DNA of 7,148 nucleotides from Thermodesulfatator sp. (GTDB taxonomy: Bacteria > Desulfobacterota > Thermodesulfobacteria > Thermodesulfobacteriales > Thermodesulfobacteriaceae): NCBI GenBank assembly GCA_027036915.1, contig JALWCD010000196.1:1-7148 (forward strand). The letters run 5' to 3'. Positions 1 through 7,148 of the stretch are shown piece by piece. Below the pieces are notes generated by a model. The model was not told the DNA's origin. It did no database searches and worked only from the letters and a program-made list of their open reading frames with translations. The first letter of the stretch is position 1. Every line of letters begins with the position of its first letter. Both the position numbers and the translations under genes were made by a program.

Positions 1-886
1 CCCCCGTCTTCTGCTTCTCGACGAACCCCTCTCCCAGATCGATCCTCCCTCCGCCCGCCGGATCATGCGCCTTCTCCGGAATCTTGCCCGCCGCCGGGGC
101 CTCGCCGTGGTGCTTGCCGAACATCGCCTGGACCTGGCCCTCCCCTTCTGCGATCGGGTCTGTTTTCTGGAAAGGGGGAGGGTGCGATTCCTGGGGCCGG
201 CGCGGGCCTTCCGGCCTCCGGAGAGACGCTTTTCCCCTCCCCCGGCCTCCCCACCGGGCAAGCCCCTTATCATCACGGAGGATCTGAGCTTTTATCGGGA
301 AGGACGCCCTGTCCTGGAAGGAATAAACCTTTCCTTACGGCAGGGGGAAAGGGTGGCCCTCCTCGGGCCGAACGGTTCGGGAAAGACCACCCTTCTGCAC
401 CTTCTCGCCGGCCTCCTTGCCCCCACTTCGGGGCGCATAAGGCGGTATCTTCCCCGGGAGCCGGAGGCCCTGCCCCTGGGCCTTCTTCTTCAGGACCCGG
501 ACCTCATGCTGGTGCGGGAGTCGGTGAAGGCCGAGCTGCGCTTTGCCCCGGAGAACCTGGGGCTTGATCCTGCGGAGATCCGCCGCCGCGTCCTTGCGGT
601 GGCCCGAGGACTCAATCTTCTTCCCCTCCTCCGGCGCATTCCCTTTTCCCTTTCCCGGGGCCAGCGCCTGCGGGTGGCCCTGGGCTCTCTCCTTACCGGA
701 AAACCCCGGGTCCTCCTCCTTGACGAACCTACCACGGCCCAGGATACGCGTAACCTGGTAAGGCTTATGGAAGCCCTCTCCGCGGATCTCCTGGTGTTCT
801 CCACCCATGACGAGGAGGCCGCCCGGGCCCTTGCCACCCGCATCCTGCGTCTGGAGACCGGAAAATTGGAGGAGGTCTCTTTATGA
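1..886 (+). CDS. ECF transporter ATPase, tandem ABC protein (5'-truncated by window edge)
   Basis: This is the cytoplasmic ATPase of an energy-coupling-factor importer; two ABC domains in one chain hydrolyse ATP and drive EcfT. The frame is open from base 2, so the ATG at 65 is internal. The visible 294 residues begin inside the first domain's Walker B (LLLLDEP, bases 8-28), followed by its switch histidine in AEHRLD (His codon 122-124). A linker rich in Pro and Arg follows. The second domain is complete: aromatic A-loop (DLSFY), Walker A GPNGSGKT (365-388), Q-loop LLLQDPD, a segment ending AENLGL-like (PENLGLD), signature LSRGQ (650-664), Walker B VLLLDEP (710-730) and switch His in STHDEE (806-808). 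The EHR-type switch in the first half and the fused layout resemble YkoD-like duplicated ECF ATPases (family knowledge). The TGA stop overlaps the ecfT start as ATGA, indicating translational coupling. Substrate cannot be told from this subunit. Confidence 0.9.
   Translation, partial: PRLLLLDEPLSQIDPPSARRIMRLLRNLARRRGLAVVLAEHRLDLALPFCDRVCFLERGRVRFLGPARAFRPPERRFSPPPASPPGKPLIITEDLSFYREGRPVLEGINLSLRQGERVALLGPNGSGKTTLLHLLAGLLAPTSGRIRRYLPREPEALPLGLLLQDPDLMLVRESVKAELRFAPENLGLDPAEIRRRVLAVARGLNLLPLLRRIPFSLSRGQRLRVALGSLLTGKPRVLLLDEPTTAQDTRNLVRLMEALSADLLVFSTHDEEAARALATRILRLETGKLEEVSL
868..876 (+). promoter_or_regulatory. Shine-Dalgarno site of ecfT
   Basis: A strong purine run, GGAGGAGGT, ends 6 bases before the ATG at 883. 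It lies inside the last codons of the ABC ATPase gene and fixes the ecfT start. Confidence 0.75.
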
Positions 887-1713
887 GAAGGCTTCACCCC
901 TACACCAAGTTCGCCCTTTCCTTTCTGGTTTCCGCCCTCTCGGTGCTTCTCGACCGGGCGCTCTCCCTCACCATTCTCGCCTTCTTTTCGCTTGGGCTTT
1001 TCCTTTCCGCAAGGCCCGGAAAGCCCCTTCTCCGGACCTATCTCCTTCTCCTCCTCACCACGGTCTGGGGGCTCATGGTAAGCCAGGGGCTATTTTATCA
1101 GGACTGGCCGCGCACGGTGCTCTTCTGCCTGATCCCTCCCGGAGAACACCTCGCCGGGCTCTGTTTCGTGAAAGAAGGGTTCCTCTACGGCCTGATCCAG
1201 TCCCTGCGCCTCACGGCCGCCCTTTCGACCGGACTTTATCTGGTAACCTCCACCCCCAGAGAGACCCTCTTTCGGGCCCTTGCGGCCCTTCCGCTTCCCC
1301 GGGGGCTGACCCTCATGGCGGTCTCGGCGGTAAGATTCCTCCCCACCGTGGCCGAGGACCTGCGCCTGGTGCGCCAGGCCCTGCGTCTTCGCGGGTATCG
1401 ACCCTTGAGGTGCGGCCTCCTCCGCACCCTGCGCACCGAACTTGCGGTGCTCTATCCCCTTCTCGTCCGGGCCGTGCGCCACTCGCGCGCCCTTTCCGAC
1501 GCCCTTCTCGTCCGGGGCTTCGATCCCCTCTCCCCCTCGGCCCGGGGGTTACTGCCACCCTGGCCGCTTCGGGAAAGGCTTCTGGTGGCCGCCCTTTTCG
1601 GGCTCACCCTGGCGGTACTTGCGGCCAAGATCCTTTTCTGGCTCTATCTTCAGGAGGTCCTTTATGTGGAAAGCCTGCGTACGCTTTACGCCTTCGTGCG
1701 CGATTTCCTTTAA
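883..1713 (+). CDS. ecfT: ECF transporter transmembrane subunit EcfT (CbiQ family)
   Basis: This is the integral membrane scaffold of the ECF importer; it links the ATPases to the substrate-binding S component. It has 276 residues, a normal EcfT length. Hydrophobic segments lie at roughly residues 8-22, 26-42, 50-70, 98-121 and 235-258. The amphipathic coupling region is between the fourth and fifth segments. That region carries the two expected Arg-Gly motifs: ALRLRG at about 166-171 and LLVRG at 208-212, the latter continuing as the RGF typical of the family. These helices sit in the ATPase grooves (family knowledge). The ATG overlaps the ATPase stop and has a strong Shine-Dalgarno site. 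The last 50 bases are shared with the next gene in another frame. The family assignment is firm; whether it serves a metal, vitamin or other S component is unknown, because none is in the window. Confidence 0.9.
   Translation: MRRLHPYTKFALSFLVSALSVLLDRALSLTILAFFSLGLFLSARPGKPLLRTYLLLLLTTVWGLMVSQGLFYQDWPRTVLFCLIPPGEHLAGLCFVKEGFLYGLIQSLRLTAALSTGLYLVTSTPRETLFRALAALPLPRGLTLMAVSAVRFLPTVAEDLRLVRQALRLRGYRPLRCGLLRTLRTELAVLYPLLVRAVRHSRALSDALLVRGFDPLSPSARGLLPPWPLRERLLVAALFGLTLAVLAAKILFWLYLQEVLYVESLRTLYAFVRDFL
1652..1658 (+). promoter_or_regulatory. Shine-Dalgarno site of the beta-propeller gene
   Basis: AGGAGGT sits 5 bases before the ATG at 1664, inside ecfT. It decides the start of the downstream gene, because an upstream in-frame ATG at 1442 has no such site and would read through ecfT in a foreign frame. 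Confidence 0.7.
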
Positions 1714-3223
1714 GGGGTTGATCCTCTTTTTCGCGACCTTCGGGCTTGCGCTTTACGGAACCGCTCCCCCGGCCGGAGCCCGCAAGATCAGGGCCTTTGG
1801 GCTGAAACTCCTCTGGGAATATCCCCTGGGCGATATCTCCTTCCACGTGCGGGCCGGACACACCCCGGATTCCTTCCTCCGTTTTTCCCCGGACGGAAGA
1901 CTCCTTGCCCTGGGTACCTTAAAGGGCGACCTCCTGATCTTTGAGAGCGCAAGCGGACGGCTTCTTTTGCGAAAAAAAGTCCCCGAGGCCATGGTGAAGC
2001 GCGTGGCCTTCTCCCCGGACGGAAAGACCCTCTACTACGGGGAACAGAGCCCGGAAGGCGCGGTGTGTGCCCTGGGGCTTCCTCATGGCCAGACCCTCTG
2101 GTGTTTTTCCACCGCCGGGGATGTCCTGCGGGGAGAACCCCCGGCCCCCGGCGATGTCTACGGCGTCTATCGTCTGCCGGGAATCTACCGTTTGAAGGTC
2201 CTTTCGGGAGGCGACCTCCTGGTGCTGGCGGTGCATTCCTGGTACGACCGGGGGGTACGCGCCTGGCGCAGACTCTCCCGCCTTTATCGGCTCTCCCCGG
2301 AAGGCAAAGTATGCTGGGCCTATCCGGCCTCCGGTCCGGCCCCGGTGACCATCATCTACGCCGACTCCGATCCCCGCGGACACCGGGTAGCCCTGGTGGC
2401 CCTTACCCCCTCGGAATATCCCCCGGATCGTCGAAACCACGGCCCCCCAGCCGGAAGTTTCGTGGTCCTTGAGGGAGAAGATGGAAAAGAGGTTTTTCGC
2501 TACTCCATTCCCCCGCTTCGGCCTTACTTCGACCGGGTCTCGGCCTGGGAGTCGGTGGCCGTGTCTCCGGATGGACGTTTTGCGGCCCTAGGCACCGGCG
2601 ACGGCCGCCTCTTCCTTTTCGACTTAAAACGCCTCCGTCTACACCGTACGCTTTCTCTCGCCACCCCCATCGTCCTCGGGGGATTTCCAGTCTCCGCCTC
2701 CCTGGGCTACGGACTTTTCGGCCCGCGGGGCCTCCTCTACGTGATCTCCGGGGAAAGCACCCTGCCCTACGGGACGCCTCTTTCCGTGGACCGCCCCGCC
2801 GGACCACATCCCGCGGCCCGCACCCTCTGGGCCATCGATCCCGGAAGCGGACGGATCCTCTGGCGCTTCACCTCCCCGGTGCGACTCCAGGGCCTTTCCG
2901 TGGACCGCAAGGGCCGAACCCTTGCGGTCTGCACCGGGGCCTTTCGCAAGAAGAACCTTTCGGTGCGGCAGTTCGGGGTCCTCGTCTTCGACCTCAAACG
3001 TGCAGGCGGAGGGCTTTCCCGGCTCTCCGGCTATTTTCCCACCGCCGGAACGTGTTTCTTCCATCTGGCGGTCTCCCCGGACGGCTCGCTGGTGGCCGCG
3101 GTGGAGTCCCCCTGGCGTGACGAACTCGGCCGCCTCTTCGGCCGCCACCGTCTTTTACTCCTCCGGGTATCCCGAACAAAAAAGACCCGCTTTTCGGCCG
3201 AACCGCGGCCTCATCTCCGGTAA
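1664..3223 (+). CDS. Exported WD40/PQQ-like beta-propeller protein, function unknown
   Basis: The product has 519 residues. The N-terminus looks like a Sec signal peptide: basic residues K3, R7 and K17, a hydrophobic core at about 18-34, and an AGA/R cleavage site near residue 39. No lipobox cysteine follows the core, so a soluble periplasmic or secreted protein is likelier than a lipoprotein. The mature part has recurring blade signatures: FSPDG at 74-78 and 116-120, SPEG at 211-214, SPDG at 301-304 and 471-474, and a degenerate VDRKG at 413-417. Each is followed by beta-strand patterns such as GRLFLFDL. One blade (GSGRILWRF, about 394-402) is PQQ-like. This supports a beta-propeller of about seven blades, usually a binding scaffold rather than an enzyme. 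The start at 1664 is chosen for its Shine-Dalgarno site and signal peptide. It overlaps ecfT by 50 bases, so it is very likely co-translated with the ECF genes. A link to the transporter is inferred; no specific function can be read. Confidence 0.8.
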   Translation: MWKACVRFTPSCAISFKGLILFFATFGLALYGTAPPAGARKIRAFGLKLLWEYPLGDISFHVRAGHTPDSFLRFSPDGRLLALGTLKGDLLIFESASGRLLLRKKVPEAMVKRVAFSPDGKTLYYGEQSPEGAVCALGLPHGQTLWCFSTAGDVLRGEPPAPGDVYGVYRLPGIYRLKVLSGGDLLVLAVHSWYDRGVRAWRRLSRLYRLSPEGKVCWAYPASGPAPVTIIYADSDPRGHRVALVALTPSEYPPDRRNHGPPAGSFVVLEGEDGKEVFRYSIPPLRPYFDRVSAWESVAVSPDGRFAALGTGDGRLFLFDLKRLRLHRTLSLATPIVLGGFPVSASLGYGLFGPRGLLYVISGESTLPYGTPLSVDRPAGPHPAARTLWAIDPGSGRILWRFTSPVRLQGLSVDRKGRTLAVCTGAFRKKNLSVRQFGVLVFDLKRAGGGLSRLSGYFPTAGTCFFHLAVSPDGSLVAAVESPWRDELGRLFGRHRLLLLRVSRTKKTRFSAEPRPHLR

Positions 3224-3232
3224 GCTGGAAAA

Positions 3233-4093
3233 CTATATTCCGGCCCTGCGCCGCAGGTGCCGTTCGGCCTCAAGGAGAAGGAGCGGTTTTCCGGAAAACT
3301 CCGCCCCGGAAAGGATGCGCACTCGCCGGCCTTCGGCGGCCTCAAGGAGAGGTTCAGCCCAGCGCGACCAGGAAAGATCCCGAAGAAGATGATGGTCAAG
3401 GATCAGGCTTTCGGGGGAGATCTCCCCGATAAGGCGAAGAAGATTTCTCCGGGCTACTTCCAGGGCCTCAAGCCCGAAACGCGGGCCGAGATAGGTGGAG
3501 GGGCCGTCCAGGAAAAGGATGTCCGGCCTCTGCGAGAAAATGAACTCCAGAGCCTCCTCCCGAACCGGACCGGAGACATCCGAGGAATGGAGGAAGGTGG
3601 TCTCTCCCTCCCGAACGCTTACCGCCACCACGCAGCCGAAACGGGCCTCCGGCCCGTGCCAGAGCGGCCCGGAAATGACGATCTCTCCCCCGCTAAGCCT
3701 GAGACGCCGGCCTTCGGCCACCTCCCACCGGACCCCGGCCCGGCTAAGTCTTTCAAGAAACTCCCCGGCCCTTCGGGCCTGATTGCGATTGATGTTCCGC
3801 GCCGGGTCCTTGAGAAAAACGCGTTTTCCCCGAAGATCCTCCGCCCAGTCCGGAGTATAGTGATCAAAATGGTAGTGAGTGATGATTACGATTCCGGCCA
3901 AACGGAGCCTTTCCCGTATGAGAGCCCTGAGTTCGGAAAGCCTTGCAAGCTCCACCTCATCCGGGGGAAGGCCGTAGCGCTTCGGGCCGAGGGCCGCCCC
4001 GGGATCTATGAGGATACGCGTTCCGCAGACCTCAACCTCCACGGCCATGGAACGCACCCCGAGACTCTCGGAGGCCAGAACCTCTACGCGCAT
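3233..4093 (-). CDS. UPF0282-family metallo-beta-lactamase-fold hydrolase
   Basis: This is a 286-residue predicted cytoplasmic metal-dependent hydrolase with no signal peptide. The N-terminus LASESLGVRS and the following ILIDPGAALGPKRYGLPP are hallmarks of UPF0282 as I recall it. The metal-binding motif is HYHFDH at residues 73-78. Further conserved pieces are KDPARNIN (95-102), a likely ligand His146 in PLWHG, FLHSSDVSGP (167-176), LDGPSTYL (195-202) and LILDHHLLRD (230-239). The family has no established reaction that I know of, so no substrate is proposed. It is found mostly in archaea, with scattered thermophilic bacteria, which makes inter-domain transfer plausible but untested. The ATG at 4093 matches the family N-terminus. 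It overlaps the upstream HAD gene by 10 bases and has only a weak Shine-Dalgarno match, so translation is probably coupled. Its stop lies 9 bases from the stop of the convergent beta-propeller gene. Confidence 0.85.
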   Translation of the reverse strand: MRVEVLASESLGVRSMAVEVEVCGTRILIDPGAALGPKRYGLPPDEVELARLSELRALIRERLRLAGIVIITHYHFDHYTPDWAEDLRGKRVFLKDPARNINRNQARRAGEFLERLSRAGVRWEVAEGRRLRLSGGEIVISGPLWHGPEARFGCVVAVSVREGETTFLHSSDVSGPVREEALEFIFSQRPDILFLDGPSTYLGPRFGLEALEVARRNLLRLIGEISPESLILDHHLLRDLSWSRWAEPLLEAAEGRRVRILSGAEFSGKPLLLLEAERHLRRRAGI

Positions 4094-4794
4094 ATCTTGC
4101 AGAGGGCAAGCAATGCCGAAAGGTCCGAAATAACGAAATCCGGCCGGGCCTCGGCCGGGGGCGTGGCCCCGTAAGGGTCCCGCCCGGGGCGTTTCACCCA
4201 GCAGCTGGCAAGCCCCAGTTTCCCGGCCGGAAGGATGTCATGAAAAAGGCTCTGTCCCACATGAAGAATCCGTTCCCGGGATACCGGAATCTTTTCAAGC
4301 ATCAATTCAAAGATGCAAAGATCCGGCTTATAGCTTCGGGCCTCCTCCGCGGTCACCACTAAATCAAAGGATACCGTAAAATATTTCAGGGTCTCGGCTA
4401 TAAGGTCCCGGTCGATGTTGGAGATGATGGCAAGCTTTAAACCCCGATCTTTTAGAACGCGCAGGGTCTCATTAACCTCCGGAAAGGGGCGCCAGCCGGG
4501 AAGGGCTTCGACGAAAAGATATTCCTCCGCGGGATGTAATTCAAAGCCCAATCTTTCCGCAAGCCCCCGCAGGACCAGTCTCAATACCTCGCGATAGGGG
4601 CGATAAGTCCTTTCGAAATGGCTTTCAAGCTCCGCATAAAGCCTGAGTACTTCAAGAGGCTCGATTTCGACCGAGGAGCGCTTTAAAAGGGGCTTTAGGG
4701 CTTCAAGAAGGCCCTCTTCCCAGTCAATAAGGGTGCCATAGCAGTCAAAGGTAATCCAGGAAAAAGGAAATTCTTTTCGCCCGCCTCCTGACAT
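4084..4794 (-). CDS. HAD-superfamily hydrolase, type II haloacid dehalogenase-like
   Basis: This is a cytoplasmic Rossmann-fold hydrolase, probably a phosphatase. From the ATG at 4794 it has 236 residues. Motif I is TFDCYGTLIDW with nucleophile Asp17; a helical cap follows. Motif II is ISNID (Ser125), motif III is SYKPD (Lys156), and motif IV is HVGQSLFHD ending in Asp186. The overall pattern matches proteins labelled haloacid dehalogenase type II. However, the Ser and Asn that true L-2-haloacid dehalogenases carry before the last Asp appear to be Gln and Leu here, so dehalogenation is doubtful. An in-frame TTG at 4836 with AAAGGG 5 bases upstream would add 14 residues (DYFTLDSGG...). I prefer the ATG because the extra residues are not family-like and overlap a possible promoter. 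GC is about 51% (274 of 540 bases, 4261-4800), clearly below its neighbours. It is the first gene of a two-gene operon with the UPF0282 gene. Confidence 0.83.
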   Translation of the reverse strand: MSGGGRKEFPFSWITFDCYGTLIDWEEGLLEALKPLLKRSSVEIEPLEVLRLYAELESHFERTYRPYREVLRLVLRGLAERLGFELHPAEEYLFVEALPGWRPFPEVNETLRVLKDRGLKLAIISNIDRDLIAETLKYFTVSFDLVVTAEEARSYKPDLCIFELMLEKIPVSRERILHVGQSLFHDILPAGKLGLASCWVKRPGRDPYGATPPAEARPDFVISDLSALLALCKICA

Positions 4795-4800
4795 GGCCTT

Positions 4801-4829
4801 TTTACTTCCGCCGGAGTCCAAAGTAAAAT
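4801..4829 (+). promoter_or_regulatory. Possible sigma70 promoter of the dGTPase gene
   Basis: TTTACT (4801-4806), a 17-base spacer and TAAAAT (4824-4829) form a moderate sigma70 match. Transcription would start near 4836, leaving a leader of about 12 bases with a weak AAGAG ribosome site before the ATG at 4848. The opposite strand of the same AT-rich patch offers TATTTT (4830 to 4825) as a possible -10 box for the divergent HAD gene, with no clear -35. Weak evidence; read by eye. Confidence 0.35.
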
Positions 4830-4847
4830 AGTCCAAAAGAGCCCTTT

Positions 4848-5936
4848 ATGGAACCCAGAGAATTAAACCTTCGGGAAGAGCTGGAAGATCTGGAAGAAAA
4901 GATCCTTTCCCCCTGGGCGGCCAGGGCCCGGAGATCGCGGGGAAGGCTTAAGCCCGAGCCCGAATGCCCGCTTCGCACCTGTTTCCAGCGGGACCGCGAC
5001 CGGATCATCCACAGCAAGGCCTTCAGGCGTCTCAAACACAAGACCCAGGTCTTCTTAGCCCCCACCGGCGATCACTACCGCACCCGGCTCACCCACACCC
5101 TGGAGGTGGCCCAGATCGCCCGCACCATCGCCCGGGCCTTACGCCTCAACGAGGACCTCACCGAAGCCATCGCCCTGGGGCACGACCTGGGCCACACCCC
5201 CTTTGGACATGCCGGAGAGGAGGTGCTTAACGAGCTTGTTCCCGGGGGCTTTCGGCACTATGAGCAGAGCCTGCGGGTGGTGGACTGTCTGGAAAAGGAG
5301 GGCCGGGGGCTAAACCTCACCCACGAGGTGCGGGACGGCATCGTGAAACACTCCAAGGGCCTCGGGCCCATCTTCGCCCCGGAAAAGGACCCGCCCCTCA
5401 CCTTTGAGGCCGAGGTGGTGCGCATCGCCGACCTCATCGCCTACGTGAACCACGACCTCGATGATGCTCTTAGGGCCGGGATCATCCGGGAACGGGACAT
5501 CCCCGAGAACTGTCTCCGCGTTCTCGGCAGAAGGCATGCTGCCCGCATCAACACCTTAGTTACGGACCTCGTGCGGGAAACGCTTTCCGCAGGCGATGGC
5601 CGTCTTCGCCTTTCGGACCGCGTTTTAAAGGCCTTAAGCGACCTTCGGGCCTTTCTCTTCGAGAGGGTCTATCGGGCCCGGGAGGTCCGCCGGGAATTCG
5701 AGAAGGCCCGCAGAATCCTGATCGAGCTTTACGAATACTATCTCAACCGGGATTCGGTGTGGGAACGGGAGATGCCCTGCTATACCGAGGAAGTACCCAA
5801 GGAAAGGATGGTCTGCGACTTCATCGCCGGCATGACCGACCGCTACGCCCTCTATCTTTACGAGAAACTCTTCCTCCCCCGTCCCTACCCCGTGACCCCC
5901 TTTCCGGAGCAAATACTTGACAATAAAGATTCTTAA
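4848..5936 (+). CDS. dgt: dGTPase-like deoxynucleoside triphosphate triphosphohydrolase
   Basis: This HD-domain enzyme is predicted to split dNTPs into deoxynucleoside and inorganic triphosphate, adjusting cytoplasmic dNTP pools. It has 362 residues, the size of the shorter dGTPase-like proteins and well below E. coli Dgt at about 500. The family signature [18 protein letters not shown] is at 45-62 and KHKTQVF at 64-69. The HD metal-site residues are visible as His83 (RLTHTLEV), His112-Asp113 ([14 protein letters not shown]) and Asp195 ([14 protein letters not shown]). [11 protein letters not shown] (159-169) is also typical. The ATG at 4848 gives the expected N-terminus with the SRGR and PEPECPLR stretch before the signature. 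It is divergent from the HAD gene and is followed by katG on the same strand. Its last codons contain the katG promoter, and no terminator hairpin is seen, so read-through into katG is possible. Substrate preference among dNTPs cannot be told from sequence. Confidence 0.93.
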   Translation: MEPRELNLREELEDLEEKILSPWAARARRSRGRLKPEPECPLRTCFQRDRDRIIHSKAFRRLKHKTQVFLAPTGDHYRTRLTHTLEVAQIARTIARALRLNEDLTEAIALGHDLGHTPFGHAGEEVLNELVPGGFRHYEQSLRVVDCLEKEGRGLNLTHEVRDGIVKHSKGLGPIFAPEKDPPLTFEAEVVRIADLIAYVNHDLDDALRAGIIRERDIPENCLRVLGRRHAARINTLVTDLVRETLSAGDGRLRLSDRVLKALSDLRAFLFERVYRAREVRREFEKARRILIELYEYYLNRDSVWEREMPCYTEEVPKERMVCDFIAGMTDRYALYLYEKLFLPRPYPVTPFPEQILDNKDS

Positions 5937-5944
5937 ATTAGAAT
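5917..5944 (+). promoter_or_regulatory. Sigma70-type promoter of katG
   Basis: A perfect -35 box TTGACA (5917-5922) is separated by 16 bases from TAGAAT (5939-5944), which matches the -10 consensus at five of six positions. Transcription should start near 5951, giving a leader of about 20 bases that contains the katG ribosome site. The -35 box lies inside the Leu-Asp-Asn codons near the end of the dGTPase gene. The surrounding 5911-5960 stretch is very AT-rich against a GC-rich background. Confidence 0.75.
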
Positions 5945-5952
5945 TATTTTAA
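5938..5952. promoter_or_regulatory. PerR-type operator overlapping the katG -10 box
   Basis: TTAGAATTATTTTAA is a 7-1-7 inverted repeat with one mismatched pair. It agrees with the PerR box known from Bacillus (TTATAATNATTATAA) at 12 of 14 defined positions. It covers the whole -10 hexamer, the expected placement for a repressor released by peroxide. PerR controls katA- and ahpC-type genes in well-studied bacteria (established knowledge); that a PerR or other Fur-family protein acts here is inference. AT-rich sequence alone could give a partial match, so confidence is moderate. Confidence 0.55.
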
Positions 5953-5958
5953 AATTAA

Positions 5959-7148
<1,190 letters not shown>

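Noticed and set aside
65..67. ATG at 65 as the start of the ABC ATPase
   Set aside because: The frame is open to base 2 and encodes a Walker B motif upstream, so the ATG is internal to a truncated gene.
1442..1663. Upstream ATG extension of the beta-propeller gene
   Set aside because: It reads ecfT in a foreign frame, has no ribosome site and would bury the signal peptide; the ATG at 1664 fits better.
807..1721. 304-codon plus-strand open frame overlapping ecfT
   Set aside because: Its translation is Pro/Arg/Ser-rich without motifs, while the alternative frame gives a clear EcfT with Shine-Dalgarno site and coupling motifs.
1664..1784. Lipoprotein signal in the beta-propeller protein
   Set aside because: The cysteines at residues 5 and 12 precede the hydrophobic core and none follows it in a lipobox.
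3257..4174. 305-codon plus-strand open frame opposite the UPF0282 and HAD genes
   Set aside because: It is the complement of a gene with clear family motifs, and its own translation has no recognisable domain.
4795..4836. TTG start at 4836 for the HAD gene
   Set aside because: It has a reasonable AAAGGG site but adds residues not expected in the family and overlaps a possible divergent promoter; kept as an alternative only.

Overview
The window is about 60% GC and packed with genes. It carries parts or all of seven protein-coding genes, with almost no spacer DNA and no RNA gene, insertion sequence or CRISPR array that I could see. The proteins are rich in Arg, Glu and Leu. One gene (3233-4093) belongs to UPF0282, a family I know mainly from archaea. 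Together these suggest a thermophilic, probably anaerobic bacterium, perhaps a Thermodesulfobacteria-like lineage. That placement is an inference from composition and gene content, not from a marker gene.

Layout. (1) Positions 1-3223, plus strand: an overlapping operon. It holds the 3' end of a tandem-ABC energy-coupling-factor (ECF) ATPase, a complete EcfT transmembrane subunit, and an exported WD40-like beta-propeller protein whose start lies inside the ecfT gene. The substrate-binding S component is not in the window and is probably upstream. (2) Positions 3233-4794 (or 4836), minus strand: a two-gene operon of a HAD-family hydrolase followed by a UPF0282 metallo-beta-lactamase-fold protein, overlapping by 10 bases. 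It converges on the beta-propeller gene with only 9 bases between the stops. (3) Positions 4848-5936, plus strand: a dGTPase-like HD-domain dNTP triphosphohydrolase, divergent from the HAD gene. (4) From 5974 to the right edge, plus strand: the N-terminal half of a catalase-peroxidase (KatG), with its own AT-rich control region.

How the parts work together. The ECF ATPase and EcfT form the energising module of a vitamin or metal importer. The beta-propeller may be an envelope accessory of that system, but its role is unknown. The dGTPase-like enzyme acts on dNTP pools. KatG detoxifies peroxide. The clearest regulatory signal is upstream of katG: a near-consensus sigma70 promoter embedded in the last codons of the dGTPase gene, with its -10 box covered by a PerR-type palindrome. 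This suggests peroxide-inducible katG. I found no clear sign of a wholly new system. The most unusual items are the ECF-linked beta-propeller, the archaeal-type UPF0282 gene and the katG control region.
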